Shown here: in pieces, positions 1 through 8,949 of the stretch
How the letters are laid out: each line of letters starts with the position of its first letter
Position numbering within the stretch: position 1 is the stretch's first letter
Source of the DNA: an uncultured Draconibacterium sp.
Lineage (GTDB): Bacteria; Bacteroidota; Bacteroidia; Bacteroidales; Prolixibacteraceae
Length of the DNA stretch: 64,000 nucleotides
Reading direction: 5' to 3'
Assembly (NCBI RefSeq): GCF_963675065.1
Contig: NZ_OY775906.1
Span: forward strand, 3,078,001-3,142,000
The notes under the pieces: generated by a model
Told to the model about the DNA's origin: nothing
Database searches by the model: none
Seen by the model: the letters and a program-made list of their open reading frames with translations, nothing else
Program-made: the position numbers and the translations under genes

Positions 1-669
1 ATTGTACTTCGCCTGGCACTATTGTTCGGCTACCTGCTAATTATTAAAAGAAGCAGATATAACGACAACATTCGGATTGGAGGATACATAACCATCGGTG
101 TTGTTCTGCTTATTTTGGGATTAATAGATACCGACGGCGCTTTTGCATTCCTCGATAATACGGATGCCCTTTACATTTCCTTTTTGATGTTTACAAGTAT
201 CTTTTGCGACCTGACTGCCGCGATACTAACTTTTATAGCCGCATCGATAAAACCAATAAATACACAAATTCAAACTGCAGCTGACAAGAAGCTACTAAAC
301 GGCTTAGGAATTGGATTAGGTGTTATGGTGATGATCTTCTTTGCGTTTCCATGGGGGATAATTCTTTCATTGGCATTTTGGATTTATTTGGGCGTAATCC
401 TCCGAAAAAAACACTCCTTCTTCTCATCTGAAATGGAAGCGGGATTAGTAGAAAAACTCCAAAAAAGATTAAAAGGCATGTTGACTATTGCAGTGATCTC
501 ACTTCCTATAGCCATTGCCGGTGTAATTATACATAATCTACACTCGGGCAAAACCGGAAGTGAAGAATCACTTTTTTTTTATATTGGTATTATTGCCGAA
601 TACTTTTTTGTTCTGGCATCTGCAGGTGGTATTATCACCTTTCTTAAAGGCCGGCAAAAACCAAATTAA
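1..669 (+). CDS. Polytopic membrane protein, 5' end outside window
   Basis: The reading frame is open from base 1, so the gene almost certainly begins upstream; the first internal start candidate is a TTG at 22. The visible 222 residues hold about five to six hydrophobic segments (near residues 1-15, 25-45, 55-80, 100-135, 160-180 and 195-215 of the partial product) separated by short Lys/Arg-rich loops. This indicates an inner-membrane protein. I recognise no family, catalytic motif or transporter signature. The gene ends 53 bases from the stop of the convergent cysteine-protein gene. Function is unknown. Confidence 0.7.
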   Translation: MVLRLALLFGYLLIIKRSRYNDNIRIGGYITIGVVLLILGLIDTDGAFAFLDNTDALYISFLMFTSIFCDLTAAILTFIAASIKPINTQIQTAADKKLLNGLGIGLGVMVMIFFAFPWGIILSLAFWIYLGVILRKKHSFFSSEMEAGLVEKLQKRLKGMLTIAVISLPIAIAGVIIHNLHSGKTGSEESLFFYIGIIAEYFFVLASAGGIITFLKGRQKPN

Positions 670-721
670 GCAAATCCAGGCTTAAAATATAGAATGAATT
701 ATCAATCAGAGTCGGTGAAAA

Positions 722-1201
722 TTATTCCCGGTGAGATTCTCGGATTATTTCATTTATCAGCTTAACTGAATCGCGGATACAACCTTCGCAGATATCCTTT
801 TTCAGGTTATTAGCTTTGAAATAACCCTGACCTTCTTCGGTATTTAAGTCACAATTGATTAAGGCTTTACAAACGGTTGTTCCTTTTAGCTGCGTAAACT
901 GCTTATGAAATGTTTGAAACATCGTGTATGTCTTCGCAACCTTTTCCGGATTATCTTTCAAATCGGCGTTTGCCAAACCAAAAATCATACAAGCTGCTGA
1001 TACTGCACCACAAGTCTCCTGCACCCTGCCCATACCGCCTCCAAATCCGCACGATAAGTTAATAACTGTTTCCTTATCTACTTGCAGAACATCGGAATAA
1101 GCCAATATAACAGATTGAGCACAATTATAATCCTTCCAAAACAGTTTTGCTGCTTTATCGCCAAGCTGTTTGTCGTCATGAAGCTTGTTCATTGTTTTCA
1201 T
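722..1201 (-). CDS. C_GCAxxG_C_C family protein
   Basis: The 159-residue protein matches the C_GCAxxG_C_C family: an early NCAQS segment near residue 27, CGFGGGMGR near residue 51, CGAVSAA near residue 64, and late cysteines in the VCKALINC and CEGC segments. Family members are thought to be redox or metal-linked, because the cysteines are strictly conserved, but their biochemical role is not settled. The gene starts 16 bases after the stop of the nitrilase-family gene on the same strand, so the two are probably co-transcribed. An alternative ATG lies three codons downstream. Family assignment is firm; function is not known. Confidence 0.85.
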   Translation of the reverse strand: MKTMNKLHDDKQLGDKAAKLFWKDYNCAQSVILAYSDVLQVDKETVINLSCGFGGGMGRVQETCGAVSAACMIFGLANADLKDNPEKVAKTYTMFQTFHKQFTQLKGTTVCKALINCDLNTEEGQGYFKANNLKKDICEGCIRDSVKLINEIIRESHRE

Positions 1202-1217
1202 TTTTTATTTTGAGTTG

Positions 1218-1955
1218 TTATGCCTCTCCGTTAGTAATCGTTGTTATTTCCTTTGTTTGTGTATCATAAACTAGTAAGCCTTCCGATTTATTGCCGAGTT
1301 GCCCCATTAGCTCCCCTTTTTCATTCCAAACCGATGATCTTCCGGCACATTCGTAACCTCCTGACATTCCAACATAATTGGCCATAAATATTACCAGTTT
1401 TTTGGTCCTGGCCATACCTGAAAGCTTTTTGAGTTCTGCATCAATTCCGGCAACCGAGCTTAATACGCTTGCAATATAAATTGTTGCATTATTTTGGCTT
1501 GCATACTCCCAGTGTGCGTCATTTGATACTTCGTAGCATATTGCTGGCGACACCACTTCTGTTTCTAAATTCAGCACCATCGGATTTTTGGCCGCTGTAA
1601 AAAACGGTTCTTCCGGTGGGTACAAATACTGTTTTGAATAGGTTATCCGCTCTGTATGAGGTTGAAAAATAATCATGCTGATAAAAACATTGTCCGCCTT
1701 ACGTGTTGGTAATCCGACTCCTATTGTAATGCCATTCGCATCACTTAACCGCTGCATTTCATCCAGTCTGTTATCATTCTGGTTGGTAGCAAGCTCCTCT
1801 GCCAAAACACGCTCGTAGCCGGTTAACGACAATTCAGGAAAAACAATCATATCCGCTTTATTTTGTATAGCGTGTTTTATCCACATTAAGTGGTTTTCTA
1901 CATTTTTTTCAATGTTGCCTTTTATGGCTTCAATTTGTGCTACAGCGACTCTCAT
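1218..1955 (-). CDS. Carbon-nitrogen hydrolase (nitrilase superfamily)
   Basis: This 245-residue cytosolic enzyme has the Glu-Lys-Cys triad of the nitrilase superfamily: Glu41 in VFPELSLTGY, Lys108 in TYSKQYLYPP and Cys140 in PAICYEVS. Such enzymes hydrolyse a C-N bond of a small amide or carbamoyl substrate. The single-domain length excludes the NAD synthetase and Lnt fusion types. The substrate cannot be named from sequence. It is upstream of, and probably in an operon with, the C_GCAxxG_C_C protein. Confidence 0.88.
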   Translation of the reverse strand: MRVAVAQIEAIKGNIEKNVENHLMWIKHAIQNKADMIVFPELSLTGYERVLAEELATNQNDNRLDEMQRLSDANGITIGVGLPTRKADNVFISMIIFQPHTERITYSKQYLYPPEEPFFTAAKNPMVLNLETEVVSPAICYEVSNDAHWEYASQNNATIYIASVLSSVAGIDAELKKLSGMARTKKLVIFMANYVGMSGGYECAGRSSVWNEKGELMGQLGNKSEGLLVYDTQTKEITTITNGEA

Positions 1956-2330
1956 TGTGTTTTGATAGCTAATTTGCGGTTATACTTGTTTTGGTCTTTT
2001 GGCTTATTCCCTTGCTTCACAGTTGGAGCCTTTGACTTTTTATTAATATCGGAAAATCAAAGTTAACTAATCGATATAAATCGCAATTAGAAATTCAGTA
2101 AAATATTCTTTTCTTCTCGTTATAAATACATGGTTATTAACCATTAAGGCTCAATTGAATTTTCTGTTTAAAGAGGCTAGATATGATTATTGAAAGTTTC
2201 GCGTTTACATTAATCTTTATTGGTACCCTTTTGAGAATTCCCTTTACGCAAAGTGCGCCTTTAAAATCAAATAGCGGGCAACAAAAAAGGGAAGCTAATG
2301 CTTCCCTTTTCTTGTATCTAATTCAATGAA
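1956..2330. other. 375-bp intergenic region with a short dyad
   Basis: This is the divergent side of the nitrilase-family gene and the downstream side of the exbD gene. I see no supportable gene; a 48-codon plus-strand frame from 2182 runs into the terminator and has no family character. A 7-bp dyad with one central base (ATGGTTA/TAACCAT, 2130-2144) could be an operator or chance in AT-rich DNA. The exbD terminator occupies 2285-2310. Confidence 0.5.
2285..2310 (-). terminator. Terminator after exbD
   Basis: An 11-bp perfect stem, AAAAGGGAAGC with GCTTCCCTTTT, closes a 4-base loop. Read on the minus strand it ends in a T tract and lies 20 bases past the stop of the last exbD gene, so it is a good intrinsic terminator for the exbB operon. 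Confidence 0.85.
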
Positions 2331-2801
2331 TTATCTTTCAGCTTTCTTTCTTGACGAGTAGTTAATGTTAAGTGCAGCCGATTTACGCAGCTCCTGCTTT
2401 ACATCACCTACAATACTCATCCTTGTATTCTCATCAATTTTCAACGAAGTAACCATAAATGGTTGTTCAGCCTCATCTCTGGCTTCGCGCTCAGCAATAA
2501 CGAAATCTTGTACTTCGTCAACTGTTGCGAATTGATCGTTCAACTGAATACGTGGTGCCTTACCAAACGTTTTTTGGAACGATGGAAGAGGTTCACCAAT
2601 ATAAATGTAACTTACTAAAGATTTTTTTTCCAGTTTGCTCAATTCAGTAGCTTCCGGAATACGCATTTTCACCTTTAGTGTTACCTCACGCATTGTTGTA
2701 CTAACCATAAAGAAGAACAGAAGCATGAACACAATGTCAGGCAACGAGGCCGTTGAAATAGGAGGTAATTCCTTACCATCATCTTTTCTAAACTTGCTCA
2801 T
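2331..2801 (-). CDS. exbD: ExbD/TolR-family biopolymer transport protein
   Basis: This 156-residue protein has a cytoplasmic N-terminus, one membrane helix (about residues 20-40, LPDIVFMLLFFFMVSTTM) and a periplasmic domain. Asp22 matches the helix aspartate that ExbD/TolR needs for proton flow. It should act with the ExbB-type channel at 3889-4698 to power TonB- or Tol-like partners across the periplasm. It is the last gene of the operon, 11 bases after the other exbD gene. Two different ExbD paralogues in one operon are common in Bacteroidota. No TonB gene is present here. Confidence 0.92.
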   Translation of the reverse strand: MSKFRKDDGKELPPISTASLPDIVFMLLFFFMVSTTMREVTLKVKMRIPEATELSKLEKKSLVSYIYIGEPLPSFQKTFGKAPRIQLNDQFATVDEVQDFVIAEREARDEAEQPFMVTSLKIDENTRMSIVGDVKQELRKSAALNINYSSRKKAER

Positions 2802-2812
2802 AATCTATTCTT

Positions 2813-3385
2813 TTAAATTTTACCTTTTGGTTCAGCTTCAGAAATTTTCTGCGGATAGATCTTTCTGATGGCGTCTTGTTTGTCATCTTCAAGATCTTCG
2901 TATGCTTTACCAAACTGTTGTTTAGCCAACTCGTCTCTTAATTCATTAATGGCAGCAACCAGTTCGTTTTGAACAGCGAGATAGGTTCCATATTGAGTAT
3001 CCAGGTCATTTCGTAACGAAATTACCCCTTTGGTTACCATAACTTGTCCGAAGTATGGTACCTCCGTTGGTTCTTTCTCAGGCAAATTTTCAGCATTATA
3101 TGGGTTCGCCATAAATTCTTTTGCCCTTTCACGTAGGTTCTCAATTTGTTCGTAGTCACCTTCTACTAACAGGTCATTATTTTTGTTAACGAGCACAACG
3201 AAAATGTTTCTTTCATTGATTTCGTTATTCTGATCCTTCAATTCTGCAGGATCAACCCATTGCGGAAGTTTTCTTCGAAGACCGCTGTCAACGTCCATCG
3301 TGGTTGTTACCAGGAAGAAGATCAGCAACATAAATGCAATATCTGCTAAAGATGCTGCCGGTATTTCAGGTATTTTCTTAGCCAT
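2813..3385 (-). CDS. exbD: ExbD/TolR-family biopolymer transport protein, longer paralogue
   Basis: The 190-residue protein has the ExbD layout: short cytoplasmic start, a single helix (about residues 12-32, SLADIAFMLLIFFLVTTTMD) with the proton-path aspartate at Asp15, then a periplasmic domain. The periplasmic part is longer than in its neighbour and is rich in charged residues near the C-terminus. It lies between the four-helix membrane protein and the second exbD gene. The two ExbD proteins may form mixed dimers inside the ExbB pentamer, which is inference from the family. Confidence 0.92.
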   Translation of the reverse strand: MAKKIPEIPAASLADIAFMLLIFFLVTTTMDVDSGLRRKLPQWVDPAELKDQNNEINERNIFVVLVNKNNDLLVEGDYEQIENLRERAKEFMANPYNAENLPEKEPTEVPYFGQVMVTKGVISLRNDLDTQYGTYLAVQNELVAAINELRDELAKQQFGKAYEDLEDDKQDAIRKIYPQKISEAEPKGKI

Positions 3386-3418
3386 AACTTTTTCCTGTTT
3401 AAATTACCACGATTAAAC

Positions 3419-3877
3419 TTATCTAAACAAACGCATTACTGCTGATGATGCAACCGACAATACTGCCAATCCTAATAGGATATATGTTGCATACAGCCCA
3501 GTGTCTGTTAATTTTGCTACTCTCTCATTTAAGGTTCCGTCTGCCAAAAACTTGTCAACTCCTATAAATTGTGGAATTTCAGGAGAAGCCAATAAGTAGG
3601 CTACAAGAACCACTACTGCCATGAATCCCAGGGAAATAAGCCCTGATCTTGTTGCTTTTTTGTCGGTGAACATGTGGAACAGTCCAGAAAGAACTGCAAC
3701 ACCGGCACCAACAGCTACAAGTATGTAGCTCCATACCAAGTTGGAATTAATCCAACGCCCCATAGTAGGGTCTGTATCTACATCACTTATGTTTACAAAT
3801 AAAGAAACAAGAAGAATAGTAGAAACAATGATAAGAGCCCATAGTACAATCGTAACTATTTTTGCTGTTTTACCCAT
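3419..3877 (-). CDS. Four-helix membrane protein of the ExbB/ExbD operon
   Basis: This 152-residue protein has about four hydrophobic helices (near residues 8-28, 47-65, 80-98 and 128-148) and little soluble sequence. I know of no assigned function. Genes of this size and position, between exbB and the exbD pair, recur in Bacteroidota, which suggests an accessory subunit of the proton-driven complex. Spacing is 11 bases from exbB and 33 bases to the first exbD, consistent with one transcript. Confidence 0.8.
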   Translation of the reverse strand: MGKTAKIVTIVLWALIIVSTILLVSLFVNISDVDTDPTMGRWINSNLVWSYILVAVGAGVAVLSGLFHMFTDKKATRSGLISLGFMAVVVLVAYLLASPEIPQFIGVDKFLADGTLNERVAKLTDTGLYATYILLGLAVLSVASSAVMRLFR

Positions 3878-3888
3878 TTTTCTATTCC

Positions 3889-4698
3889 TTATTTTTTCAT
3901 GTTATGTTTTACCAATAAGTCTAACAACGAGATAGAAGCATCTTCCATGTTGTTGATGATGCTATCGATTTTAGCTACACAATAGTTGTAGAAAATCTGA
4001 AGAATAATAGCAACTACAAGACCTGATACAGTTGTAATCAAAGCTACTTTAATACCACCAGCCACAAGAGAAGGGCTAATGTCACCAGCTACCTCAATAG
4101 CATCGAAAGCACCAATCATACCGATTACAGTACCCATGAAACCAAGCATCGGAGCTAAAGCGATAAAAAGTGCGATCCAGCTTAATCCTTTTTCCAAAAG
4201 ACCGGCTTGAACACCACCGTAAGAAATAACTGTTTTTTCAACTACATCAATACCATGATCGAAACGATCAAGCCCTTGGTAGAAGATACTGGCAACAGGT
4301 CCGCGAGTAGTACGACATACTTCTTTTGCAGCCTCTACACCACCACTTTCTAATGCTTCTTCAACACTCGCCAACAATTTTTTAGTGTTGCTGGTTGCAA
4401 GGTTAAGGTAAAGAACTCTTTCAATTGCAAAGGCAAGACCTAAAATAAGGGCTACCAATACGAAGCTCATGAAAGCAGGATCACCTTCAATAAATTTTTG
4501 TTTCATCTGGCTGTGAAGTGATTTTCCTTCTTCTGCAGCGGCTGCAGCATCTTCTTCAGCTATTGCAGCAGATGTTTGCTCTACTTGTTCAGTAGCAGTT
4601 TCCGTGGCAGCTGCTTCTTCCTCCTGAGCAAGCGCTACATTCGATGCCATAAAAAACAGCATCCCAAATACGGCTATTAACGCGAATAGTCTTTTCAT
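3889..4698 (-). CDS. exbB: MotA/TolQ/ExbB proton channel family protein
   Basis: The 269-residue protein starts with a cleavable-looking signal (residues 1-24, ending ALAQ) and an Ala/Glu-rich periplasmic stretch of about 40 residues. The ExbB/TolQ core follows, with helices near residues 75-95, 170-195 and 210-235 and the family pattern GLLEKGLSWIALF...LGFMGTVIGMIGAF. It forms the pentameric proton channel that powers ExbD-coupled transport. The signal plus acidic N-terminal extension is common in Bacteroidota ExbB and absent from E. coli ExbB. It is the first gene of a four-gene minus-strand operon. Confidence 0.93.
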   Translation of the reverse strand: MKRLFALIAVFGMLFFMASNVALAQEEEAAATETATEQVEQTSAAIAEEDAAAAAEEGKSLHSQMKQKFIEGDPAFMSFVLVALILGLAFAIERVLYLNLATSNTKKLLASVEEALESGGVEAAKEVCRTTRGPVASIFYQGLDRFDHGIDVVEKTVISYGGVQAGLLEKGLSWIALFIALAPMLGFMGTVIGMIGAFDAIEVAGDISPSLVAGGIKVALITTVSGLVVAIILQIFYNYCVAKIDSIINNMEDASISLLDLLVKHNMKK

Positions 4699-4835
4699 AA
4701 TTGATTTGAATTTTTAATTAATAATCTCTTTGAATTTGTTTTTGTATTGATTTTTAAAATATTAATCCATTTTCCACAAAAAACATGCCTCTATTCAAAA
4801 GCTTGTTTTAATTTTTAATGAACGTCTCATTTTTG

Positions 4836-4923
4836 CGGAGAGAGAGGGATTCGAACCCTCGGTACCCTTTCGGGGTACACACGCTTTCCAGGCGTGCCAG
4901 TTCAGCCACTCCTGCACCTCTCC
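4836..4923 (-). tRNA. tRNA-Ser (anticodon GGA)
   Basis: The 88-base gene folds as a type II tRNA. The 7-bp acceptor stem GGAGAGG pairs with TCTCTCC (one G-U), the anticodon loop is CTGGAAA with anticodon GGA at 4887-4889, the variable arm is long (GTACCC/GGGTAC), and the T arm is GAGGG-TTCGAAT-CCCTC. The discriminator is G73, as expected for serine. CCA is not encoded, so it must be added after transcription. It reads UCC and UCU codons and lies 71 bases beyond the ansA stop on the same strand. Confidence 0.97.
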
Positions 4924-4994
4924 AATATTTTTTGGCGCGGCCCCCCAAAAATGAGGGCTGCAAATTAATAAAAAATTGTGAAAAAAAAACTTTG

Positions 4995-6038
4995 CTATTC
5001 ACTAATTTCCCCGCGCAGACTTTTATTGAGGTACATTTTGATTTCGTCCGGTTTTAGGCCTTGCCCGAGCAAAAACATCAGCTTTGTAACTGCAGCTTCA
5101 GTGGTCATATCTTTTGCGGAAACTACTCCTGCATTAAGTAACTCAACACTTGTTTGATACTGCCCCATAACCACCTTTCCTCCCTGGCACTGGGTAACAT
5201 TTAATATCACTATGCCACGTTTAATAGCCCGCTTAATAGCATTAATCAGCCAGCGCGATGTAGGCACATTTCCGGACCCAAAGGTCTCAAGAACAACACC
5301 TTTCAACCCGGGAGTATTTAACACCGAGTTAAAAACGTTTTGGTTAATCCCAGGAAATATTTTCAGGATAACTACATTGTCATCAAAATCGGTATTTACT
5401 TTTAAAATCCCTTTATTCTCAGGATAATAAATAAACTCAATACTATATTTTATGTCGATACCGGCCACAGCCAAGGCCGGATAATTCACCGAACGAAACG
5501 CGCTAAACAATTCAGCATCGCGCTTTAAAGTACGATTTCCGCGGTACAATTTAAAATCAAAATAAATACACACTTCGGGTACCAGGCATTCTCCATGGAC
5601 TTTTCCGGCCGCAATTTCAACTGCCGTAATCAGATTTTCTTTTCCATCGGTACGAATTACCCCAATCGGCAGTTGCGATCCGGTTAAAATTATTGGTTTG
5701 TCCAGGTTCTCGAACATATAACTTAAGGCAGAAGCAGTATAAGCCATAGTATCGGTTCCGTGCAAAACAACAAAACCATCGTATGTATTATAATGTCGCT
5801 CGATAGTTTTTGCAATTTTAATCCACGAAATCGGATTCATATTGGAAGAATCGAGAGCAGGACTAAAAGTGATAGTCTTTATTATAGAATCAAACTTTTT
5901 CAACTCAGGAACCACTTCCTGAATTTTATCAAACTTTACAGGTCTCAAGGCCCCATTTTTGGGATCCTGAACCATACCAATGGTACCGCCGGTATATATT
6001 ATTAATATAGAAGTCTTTTTGGCAGTTCTTGTGGTCAT
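4995..6038 (-). CDS. ansA: Type I (cytosolic) L-asparaginase
   Basis: This 347-residue enzyme hydrolyses L-asparagine to aspartate and ammonia. Both conserved threonine motifs are visible: YTGGTIGM at about residues 15-22 and HGTDTMAYTASAL near residue 94, followed by TGSQLP. There is no signal peptide, which fits the cytoplasmic AnsA type. It lies 28 bases downstream of tatD on the same strand, so the pair is likely co-transcribed, with tRNA-Ser further downstream. Confidence 0.94.
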   Translation of the reverse strand: MTTRTAKKTSILIIYTGGTIGMVQDPKNGALRPVKFDKIQEVVPELKKFDSIIKTITFSPALDSSNMNPISWIKIAKTIERHYNTYDGFVVLHGTDTMAYTASALSYMFENLDKPIILTGSQLPIGVIRTDGKENLITAVEIAAGKVHGECLVPEVCIYFDFKLYRGNRTLKRDAELFSAFRSVNYPALAVAGIDIKYSIEFIYYPENKGILKVNTDFDDNVVILKIFPGINQNVFNSVLNTPGLKGVVLETFGSGNVPTSRWLINAIKRAIKRGIVILNVTQCQGGKVVMGQYQTSVELLNAGVVSAKDMTTEAAVTKLMFLLGQGLKPDEIKMYLNKSLRGEISE

Positions 6039-6066
6039 TGCAGTTTCTAATTATGCCTGCAAGTTA

Positions 6067-6831
6067 TCAAATTCCGAATAAATTACGGGCATTGGTTGTA
6101 GTTATTTCGGCAATGCGAGTAAGGGGTAAGCGATATATATCAGCCACTTTCTGTGCCACATGAATAAGATAGGAACTCTCGTTGCGTTTACCTCTTTTAG
6201 GAACCGGCGCCAAGTAAGGCGAATCGGTTTCGAGAACAAGGTGATGCGGATCGATTTCTTTAATTACTTCGTCAAGGTTGCTGTTTTTAAACGTAACGAC
6301 TCCGCCAATACCGAGCAAAAATCCCAGTTCTGTAATTTTTTGTGCTTCCTCCACCGTTCCGCTAAAACAATGAAAGACTCCACGCAATGTTCCGTCTTGC
6401 TCCTCCTTTACAATTTCGTAGGTCTGATCGAAAGACTTGCGTACATGCACGACAATCGGCAAATCTAGCTTTTTTGCCAAACGTATCTGATACCGGAAAG
6501 CCTCTTTTTGCTCCTGTTCATATTTACTTTCCCAATACAAATCGATGCCGATCTCTCCAATCCCATAGAATTTCCGTCGTTGCAACCAGTATTCAATGGC
6601 CTCCAACTCCTCTTCGTAGTCTTCTTCCACCGAAGTTGGATGCAAACCAATAAGCGGAAAGCATAAATTTGGATATGCACCTGCCAAATCAAGCATATGT
6701 TTTATCGAGCCGGAATCAATGTTCGGAAGAATAATTTTTTTGATTCCACTCTCATCAGCCCGCTTTAATGCTTCGTCCCGATCGTGAATAAAATCTTCTG
6801 AATATATATGAGAATGTGTATCTATTAACAT
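6067..6831 (-). CDS. tatD: TatD-family metal-dependent deoxyribonuclease
   Basis: The 254-residue TIM-barrel protein carries the TatD metal ligands: DTHSH at residue 4, the EIGID glutamate near residue 97, VVHVRKS, HCFSG and ETDSPYLAP near residue 202. The family acts as 3'-5' DNases or phosphoesterases in DNA turnover and repair; it is not part of the twin-arginine translocase despite its name. It is the first gene of a two-gene unit with ansA. Confidence 0.92.
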   Translation of the reverse strand: MLIDTHSHIYSEDFIHDRDEALKRADESGIKKIILPNIDSGSIKHMLDLAGAYPNLCFPLIGLHPTSVEEDYEEELEAIEYWLQRRKFYGIGEIGIDLYWESKYEQEQKEAFRYQIRLAKKLDLPIVVHVRKSFDQTYEIVKEEQDGTLRGVFHCFSGTVEEAQKITELGFLLGIGGVVTFKNSNLDEVIKEIDPHHLVLETDSPYLAPVPKRGKRNESSYLIHVAQKVADIYRLPLTRIAEITTTNARNLFGI

Positions 6832-7037
6832 CTAGGTACTTTTACCTTAAGCTAACTATTGCCTGCTTTCCTATCTATTCTTTAGTTTTACTTTTAATAT
6901 TCTGGGAAATCAGACAACTAAACCTTAATTGCCGACAAAAGTAAAAAAGTGTTTGTTCCTTACCCTCTTTTCAACTTTACCTAAAAATTAAATTTTCACT
7001 TTCGGAGTTTGCGAGATCGCTGAATCGCAGGTAAAAT

Positions 7038-7070
7038 AAAACATCCGTCCGAAATACGAACGGATGTTTT
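7038..7070 (-). terminator. Terminator after gdhA
   Basis: AAAACATCCGT pairs with ACGGATGTTTT over 11 bp around an 11-base loop, flanked by A and T runs. It lies 34 bases past the gdhA stop and upstream of tatD, so it separates the two minus-strand units. Confidence 0.85.
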
Positions 7071-7103
7071 TTATATTATCAATATTAAGTATTTCTTAAC
7101 CGG

Positions 7104-8438
7104 CTATACAACTCCCTGTGCCAGCATCGCTTCGGCTACCTTAACAAAACCGCCTACGTTAGCACCTTTCACATAGTCAACCTTATTTCCTTTCGAGCCG
7201 TAACTTACGCAAGTTTCGTGAATTGCTTTCATAATTCCCTTTAATCGCTCGTCTACTTCTTCGCGCGGCCAGTTAATTCGCATGCTGTTTTGCGACATCT
7301 CCAATCCGGAGACGGCGACGCCACCGGCATTTACAGCTTTGCCCGGAGCATAATCTATTGCTTCGCCTAAAAAGTCAACCGCATCAGCAGTACATCCCAT
7401 ATTCGATGCTTCGGCCAACAGTTTACAACCATTTTTAGCCAATTCTTTTGCATCCTCCAGGCCAACTTCGTTTTCAGTAGCACAAGGCATTGCCAAGTCA
7501 ACCGGCACTTCCCAAGGGCGTTTCCCGGCAACAAACTCGGCATCGAATTCTTCGGCATACGGAGAAACAATGTCATTATTTGTAGCTCGTAACTCAAGCA
7601 GGTACTCCACTTTATCGCCACTAATTCCATTTTTATCGTAGATATAGCCATCAGGCCCTGAAATGGTAACCACCTTTCCGCCAAGCTCATTAATTTTTGA
7701 GATGGCTCCCCAAGCAACGTTTCCAAATCCCGATACCGAAATTGTTTGACCATCGATGTCTTTTCCAATTCGGTGCAACATGTGCTGTGCAAAATATACT
7801 GCACCAAAACCTGTTGCTTCCGGACGAATTAAACTACCGCCCCAGGCCAAACCTTTTCCGGTTAATACTCCGGTGAATTCGTTTTTAATCCTTTTATATT
7901 GTCCAAACAAGTAGCCAATTTCACGTCCGCCTACGCCAATATCACCAGCAGGGACATCGGTATGTGGCCCAATGTGGCGATACAACTCTGTCATAAAACT
8001 CTGGCAAAACCGCATGATCTCACCATCGCTTTTTCCTTTTGGACTAAAATCTGAGCCGCCTTTTCCTCCGCCCATTGGCAAGGTGGTAAGGCTATTCTTA
8101 AAAGTTTGTTCAAACCCTAAAAACTTTAAAATACTCAGAGTAACACTGGCATGAAATCGCAAACCTCCTTTGTAGGGGCCCAATGCAGAGTTAAACTCAA
8201 CACGGTATCCTCGGTTGATTTGTACCTCTCCCCGATCGTCGACCCAAGGCACACGGAACATAATTACCCGCTCGGGCTCAACCATACGTTCCAAAATTTT
8301 AGCACGTTGGTAACGCGGATTCTTTTCGTAAAAATCCCAAACCGAACCAATTACTTCTTCTACCGCCTGGTGAAATTCATTTTCCCCCGGAGTCCTGTGC
8401 TCTAAATTCGCGATGAATTCATTTATATCTGTTTTCAT
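7104..8438 (-). CDS. gdhA: NADP-type glutamate dehydrogenase
   Basis: The enzyme interconverts glutamate and 2-oxoglutarate plus ammonia and is a main entry point for ammonium. Starting at MKTDINEFI gives 444 residues, the usual hexameric GDH-I length; the frame is open 14 codons further upstream, but that extension is atypical. Visible motifs are YKGGLRFH near residue 90, PMGGGKGGSDF near residue 120 with the catalytic lysine, and the dinucleotide-binding SVSGFGNVAWG near residue 235. A strong promoter precedes it by about 90 bases and a terminator follows it, so it is monocistronic. Confidence 0.95.
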   Translation of the reverse strand: MKTDINEFIANLEHRTPGENEFHQAVEEVIGSVWDFYEKNPRYQRAKILERMVEPERVIMFRVPWVDDRGEVQINRGYRVEFNSALGPYKGGLRFHASVTLSILKFLGFEQTFKNSLTTLPMGGGKGGSDFSPKGKSDGEIMRFCQSFMTELYRHIGPHTDVPAGDIGVGGREIGYLFGQYKRIKNEFTGVLTGKGLAWGGSLIRPEATGFGAVYFAQHMLHRIGKDIDGQTISVSGFGNVAWGAISKINELGGKVVTISGPDGYIYDKNGISGDKVEYLLELRATNNDIVSPYAEEFDAEFVAGKRPWEVPVDLAMPCATENEVGLEDAKELAKNGCKLLAEASNMGCTADAVDFLGEAIDYAPGKAVNAGGVAVSGLEMSQNSMRINWPREEVDERLKGIMKAIHETCVSYGSKGNKVDYVKGANVGGFVKVAEAMLAQGVV

Positions 8439-8531
8439 AAGGTTAAAAATTAGAGGACAACCAACGTGCAGCTGCCCCATTAAAAATCATATTCATTTAT
8501 GAACTTTTGCAATCAAAAAATGATTGTTTGG

Positions 8532-8563
8532 CAAAGGTAGAGAAGTAAAAAAATAAATAACAA
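8532..8563 (-). promoter_or_regulatory. gdhA promoter (Bacteroidota type)
   Basis: On the minus strand TTG (8561-8563) is followed after 21 bases by TACCTTTG (8532-8539), matching the TTG/TAnnTTTG layout of the primary Bacteroidota sigma factor. Transcription should start near 8526, giving an untranslated leader of about 88 bases before the chosen gdhA start. Confidence 0.7.
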
Positions 8564-8886
8564 GCTTTTCTTAAGATTTCCCCACAACTACTTTTCACTG
8601 ATAACCAACACTTTAAACCCCAAGCAAAAGATGTTAAAAAACACTGTGTGACGTAAGTCAGTATTCCTGATAGCATTCCCCGAAACATCTCAAAAACAGG
8701 CAATTGTAAGCATTTCTATATCCAGAGTTTAAATTCTTAACTGTGGCATTTCAGAAACTTTAAAGCTTATTAGTTATAAGCTGTTTTTTCTATCAAAGTA
8801 TCAAAAAACATAGCTCAGCATAAATCGTCAAACAGAATGTATGGCAGGGTGTATTTTTCTGAGAGAATGAAATCGTAAAATTTTGG

Positions 8887-8920
8887 GCAAAAAAAAAGCC
8901 CTTCTCAAACGAGAAGAGCC
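8887..8920 (-). terminator. Terminator after groL
   Basis: Read on the minus strand, GGCTCTTCTC pairs with GAGAAGGGCT through a GTTT loop with one G-U pair and is followed by a run of T. It lies 30 bases past the groL stop. Confidence 0.85.
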
Positions 8921-8949
8921 TTCTATGTTTTATTACGAGCTGATATTTA

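Larger units (their letters stand above)
8439..8949. other. 511-bp intergenic region between groL and gdhA
   Basis: The region holds the gdhA promoter and leader (8439-8563) and the groL terminator (8887-8920). The middle, roughly 8570-8880, is AT-rich. I find no gene with codon or family character in it and no strong hairpin. Confidence 0.6.

Noticed and set aside
2182..2328. 48-codon plus-strand frame downstream of the exbD gene
   Set aside because: It runs through the exbD terminator hairpin and has no protein-like character.
8497..8703. 68-codon minus-strand frame upstream of gdhA
   Set aside because: It overlaps the gdhA promoter, has no family likeness and is rich in Cys/Phe as expected of random AT-rich DNA.
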